From assembly GCF_003116015.1 (NCBI RefSeq), contig NZ_LGQZ01000058.1:36581-100580 (forward strand): a stretch of DNA of 64,000 bases, read 5' to 3'. The notes under the pieces are model-generated. The model was not told the DNA's origin. It was given only the letters and a program-made list of their open reading frames with translations, and searched no databases. Below, piece by piece: positions 61,666 to 64,000 of this stretch (position 1 is the first letter of the stretch; each line of letters starts with the position of its first letter). A program made the position numbers and the translations under genes. The DNA is from Azospirillum sp. TSO22-1 (GTDB taxonomy: Bacteria > Pseudomonadota > Alphaproteobacteria > Azospirillales > Azospirillaceae).

Positions 61666-62703
61666 TCAGCGGGCGCGGGCCGGCAGCAGGTCGGCGTAGT
61701 GGCGCTGCGCCACGTCGGGATGCGAGCGCAGGCGGCTCTTCAGCGCGTTCTCGCCAACGTCGTAGTAGAGCGGGTTGCGCGGGTCGCGCTCCGGCCCGCG
61801 GGCCTCGGCGGCAAGGTCAGGCGGCAGGCGGAACACCGGCACGCGGGAATCCAGCTGCGCCCCCAGGAAGAAGGCGACCGACAGCCGGTCGCTGCCGGCC
61901 GGCGGCGACACCACCTGATGCACGTTGGCGCGGTAATAGCCGTCGGAGGCCAGTTCCAGCAGCTCGCCGACGTTGACCACGAAGGTGCCGGGCACCGGCT
62001 CGACGTCGAGCCAGCCGTCCTCGGTCTCGACCTGGAGGCCGCTGCGCTCGTGCTGGACCACCAGGGTCAGCAGGCCGCTGTCCTTGTGCGGGCCGACGCC
62101 CTGCCCGCCCGGCTCGCCCTCGCCGGCCTCACGGCCGGGATAGCGGATCAGCTTGACCAGTTGCGTCGGCGCGGAGCCCAGCACCCGCTCGAACGCGTCG
62201 TCCGGCTGGCCGAGCGAGAGCGCCACCGCGCTCAGGATTCGGCGGACCACGCCGGTCAGTTCGTCCTGGAGGCGCAGCACCGCCGGGCGCAGCTCCGGCA
62301 GCGACTCCGGCCACTGGTTCGGCCCCTGCAGGCGCGCCCAGGCCGGGGCTCCAGGGGCGTCGGGCAGCGCCGGGCGTTCGGAGCCGATGTCGATCTGCTC
62401 GCGCCAGTCGGCCAGCCCGCGGGTGCGCTCCCAGCCGACGCGGGTGTAGCCGCGGAAGTGCGGCGAGTTCGCCATGTCGATGGTCAGCTTCTCGCGTTCC
62501 GGCAGGCCGAAGAAGCGGCGCGACAGGGCGAACGCCTCGCGGGTCAGCGCGTCATCGACGCCGTGCCCCGCGATGTAGAAGCCGCCGAACGCGCGGGCGG
62601 CGGCGCGCAGCTCACCGAGGAACAGTTGGCGTTCGGCTGCCGGCCCTTCGAAGCGGCGCAAGTCGAGGATGGGGGGAACGGTCTTTGGCGGGCGTGCGGT
62701 CAT
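61666..62703 (-). CDS. 2-oxoglutarate/Fe(II)-dependent oxygenase, isopenicillin N synthase-like
   Basis: Non-haem iron oxygenase of 345 residues: DIOX_N region (PPILDLRRFEG, FGGFYIAGHGV), then the Fe-binding HXD in GPHKDSGLLTL, distal His in YRANVHQVV and the 2OG-binding Arg in DRLSVAFF. The ATG at 62703 has AGGAGGAA; an extension to 62799 lies in AT-rich upstream DNA. Neighbours (sulfhydrylase, cysteine synthase) suggest a sulfur- or amino-acid-related substrate, for example oxygenative release of sulfite, but this is inference. Confidence 0.85.
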   Translation of the reverse strand: MTARPPKTVPPILDLRRFEGPAAERQLFLGELRAAARAFGGFYIAGHGVDDALTREAFALSRRFFGLPEREKLTIDMANSPHFRGYTRVGWERTRGLADWREQIDIGSERPALPDAPGAPAWARLQGPNQWPESLPELRPAVLRLQDELTGVVRRILSAVALSLGQPDDAFERVLGSAPTQLVKLIRYPGREAGEGEPGGQGVGPHKDSGLLTLVVQHERSGLQVETEDGWLDVEPVPGTFVVNVGELLELASDGYYRANVHQVVSPPAGSDRLSVAFFLGAQLDSRVPVFRLPPDLAAEARGPERDPRNPLYYDVGENALKSRLRSHPDVAQRHYADLLPARAR

Positions 62704-62898
62704 TGGTTCCTCCTCGCGGCGGGAACGCCGGGTTCCCGATGAATTCCGCGGAAAGGCTAGCACCCGCACAACCGGCTGAAAAGCTATTCCTACTGACAAA
62801 ATAGATTTTCGCCTTTATGAACGATTGAATATTGTATTTTATGGTGGAGAACCATCCTGGATGGAGCGTGCAAGGGAACGGTGCCGACAGCGCTCGCC

Positions 62899-63939
62899 CT
62901 ATTCCAGACCGTCGAACAGCTCGGTGGACAGGTAGCGCTCGGCGCAGGAGGGCAAGATGGCGACGATCAGCTTGCCGGCGAACGCCTCCCGTTTGCCAAT
63001 CTCCAACGCCGCCGCCAGCGCGGCGCCCGAGGAGATGCCCACGGGCAGCGCATCCAGCCGCGCAACGTGGCGCGCCGTCTCGAAGGCGCGGTGGCTCGGG
63101 ACCCGCACCACCTCATCGATCAGCCGAGTATCCAGCGTCTCCGGCACGAATCCGGGACCCAGCCCTTGGATCTTGTGCGGCCCCGGGGTACCGCCAGACA
63201 GCACCGGGCTCCCGTCCGGCTCGACCGCCACCACGTGCAGCGACGCCTTGCGCGCCTTCAGCACGTCCGCCACCCCGGTCAGCGTGCCGCCGGTGCCGAC
63301 CCCGGCGACCAGCACGTCGATGCGCCCACCGGTATCGCGCCAGATCTCCTCGGCAGTGCCGCGGCGGTGCGCCTCGGGGTTCGCCGGGTTGCGGAACTGC
63401 TGGAGCATGTAGGCCCCCGGCGTCACCCGGACCAGTTCGCCCGCGTGCCGGATCGCGCCGCGTATGCCACGGTGCGCCGGGGTCAGCACGATGGTCGCGC
63501 CCAGCAGCCGCAGCATCTTGCGCCGCTCCAGCGAGTTGCCCCCGGGCATGACCAGCACCAGCCGATAGCCCTTGGCCGCCGCCGCGAACGCCAGCGCGAT
63601 GCCGGTGTTGCCGGAGGTCGGTTCGATCAGCGTGGTGTGGCCGGGAGCAATCAGCCCTTGCGACTCCGCCGCCTCAATCATGGCGATGCCGATGCGGTCC
63701 TTGACGCTGTCCAGCGGGTTGAAGAACTCGCACTTGCCGACGATGTCGGCGGTCACGCCCGACGCCGCGGCCAGCCCGCGCACCCGGATCAGCGGCGTCA
63801 TGCCGACCGTCTCGGCGATGCTGTCGTAGATGCGGCCGCGGCACTCCGGCGCGGCGGGTCGGGTCAGGCTGCCGAAAGGCGCGGCCGAGGCCGGCGCTCC
63901 GTCGGGATCGGCGGCGACGGTGTTGTTCTGAATGGTCAC
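62899..63939 (-). CDS. Cysteine synthase (O-acetylserine sulfhydrylase family)
   Basis: PLP enzyme of 346 residues. The PLP lysine is in NPLDSVKDRIG, with EPTSGNTGIALAFAAAAKGY and AGVGTGGTLTGVADVL, and the C-terminal GISSGAALAAAL. A GTG start at 63939 has AGGAAGG; this gives a 36-residue N-terminal extension not found in CysK, before IYDSIAETVGMTPLIRV. It could be a specialised paralogue. First visible gene of the leftward cysteine/methionine run; the next 61 bp reach the window end. Confidence 0.9.
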   Translation of the reverse strand: MTIQNNTVAADPDGAPASAAPFGSLTRPAAPECRGRIYDSIAETVGMTPLIRVRGLAAASGVTADIVGKCEFFNPLDSVKDRIGIAMIEAAESQGLIAPGHTTLIEPTSGNTGIALAFAAAAKGYRLVLVMPGGNSLERRKMLRLLGATIVLTPAHRGIRGAIRHAGELVRVTPGAYMLQQFRNPANPEAHRRGTAEEIWRDTGGRIDVLVAGVGTGGTLTGVADVLKARKASLHVVAVEPDGSPVLSGGTPGPHKIQGLGPGFVPETLDTRLIDEVVRVPSHRAFETARHVARLDALPVGISSGAALAAALEIGKREAFAGKLIVAILPSCAERYLSTELFDGLE

Positions 63940-64000
63940 GCCAGCCTTCCTCTCCTCGAACAGGGCTGTTCCACGGTCAATGCCAGCGGCGCGGCGCCCT

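Overview
The window is a 64 kb stretch of very GC-rich, densely packed chromosomal or megaplasmid DNA. Gene content points to a metabolically versatile alphaproteobacterium of the Rhodospirillales, most like Azospirillum: a red-type (form IC/ID-like) RuBisCO operon with CbbX and CbbR, a GlcNAc-type PTS with a fused EIIA-HPr-EI protein, sigma-54 control, and many LysR regulators and ABC transporters. The genus assignment is inference; no rRNA, tRNA, CRISPR array, transposase or phage gene was recognised.

Region by region. (1) 0-4.2 kb: gallate-type ring-cleavage dioxygenase and an aromatic-acid MFS importer, divergent from a LysR-type regulator that carries two helix-turn-helix domains. (2) 4.3-6.3 kb: a palindromic intergenic repeat, a PLP-dependent decarboxylase-like gene and a small membrane hypothetical. 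(3) 6.4-16.5 kb: a Calvin-Benson-Bassham operon transcribed leftwards in the order cbbL-S-E-X-F-P-T-A, with divergent cbbR. It covers CO2 fixation, RuBisCO activation and much of RuBP regeneration. (4) 16.7-18.9 kb: an ExbB/TolQ-like channel overlapping a one-span partner with a DUF2135-like outer domain, then a peptidoglycan-binding lipoprotein. (5) 19-24.8 kb: a sigma-54 activator divergent from a beta-hydroxy-acid cassette (dehydrogenase, beta-keto acid cleavage enzyme, 3-hydroxybutyrate dehydrogenase, periplasmic binding protein), with a well-spaced -24/-12 promoter. (6) 24.8-34.1 kb: a LysR regulator divergent from PxpA, a biotin carrier, a biotin carboxylase and PxpB/PxpC, followed by a TorT-like binding protein and a ribose-type ABC transporter. 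(7) 34.2-41.1 kb: catalase-peroxidase and two sensor kinases. (8) 41.1-45.8 kb: glycerate kinase, an MFS importer, a CdaR-like regulator and a HAD phosphatase, with a perfect 11-bp inverted repeat in the divergent promoter region. (9) 45.8-50.4 kb: divergent nagF/nagE-type PTS genes. (10) 50.9-53.1 kb: alcohol dehydrogenase, a DUF3106-like lipoprotein and a short degenerate zone with a histidine-kinase remnant. (11) 53.2-64 kb: a sulfur-flavoured region with a NitT/TauT-type transporter having two paralogous binding proteins, an FMN-type PPOX protein and an unusual radical SAM protein, then a 47-codon ORF with a strong ribosome-binding site, an XRE-cupin regulator, an extremely methionine-rich protein, an O-acetylhomoserine sulfhydrylase, a 2-oxoglutarate/Fe(II) oxygenase and a cysteine synthase.

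The least explained units are the Met-rich protein with its neighbours (58.9-60.1 kb), the transporter/PPOX/radical SAM operon (53.2-58.5 kb), the stator-like pair (16.8-18.0 kb) and the split urea-carboxylase-like locus (26.0-30.3 kb). All product names come from reading the translated sequence against remembered family motifs; no database search was run.
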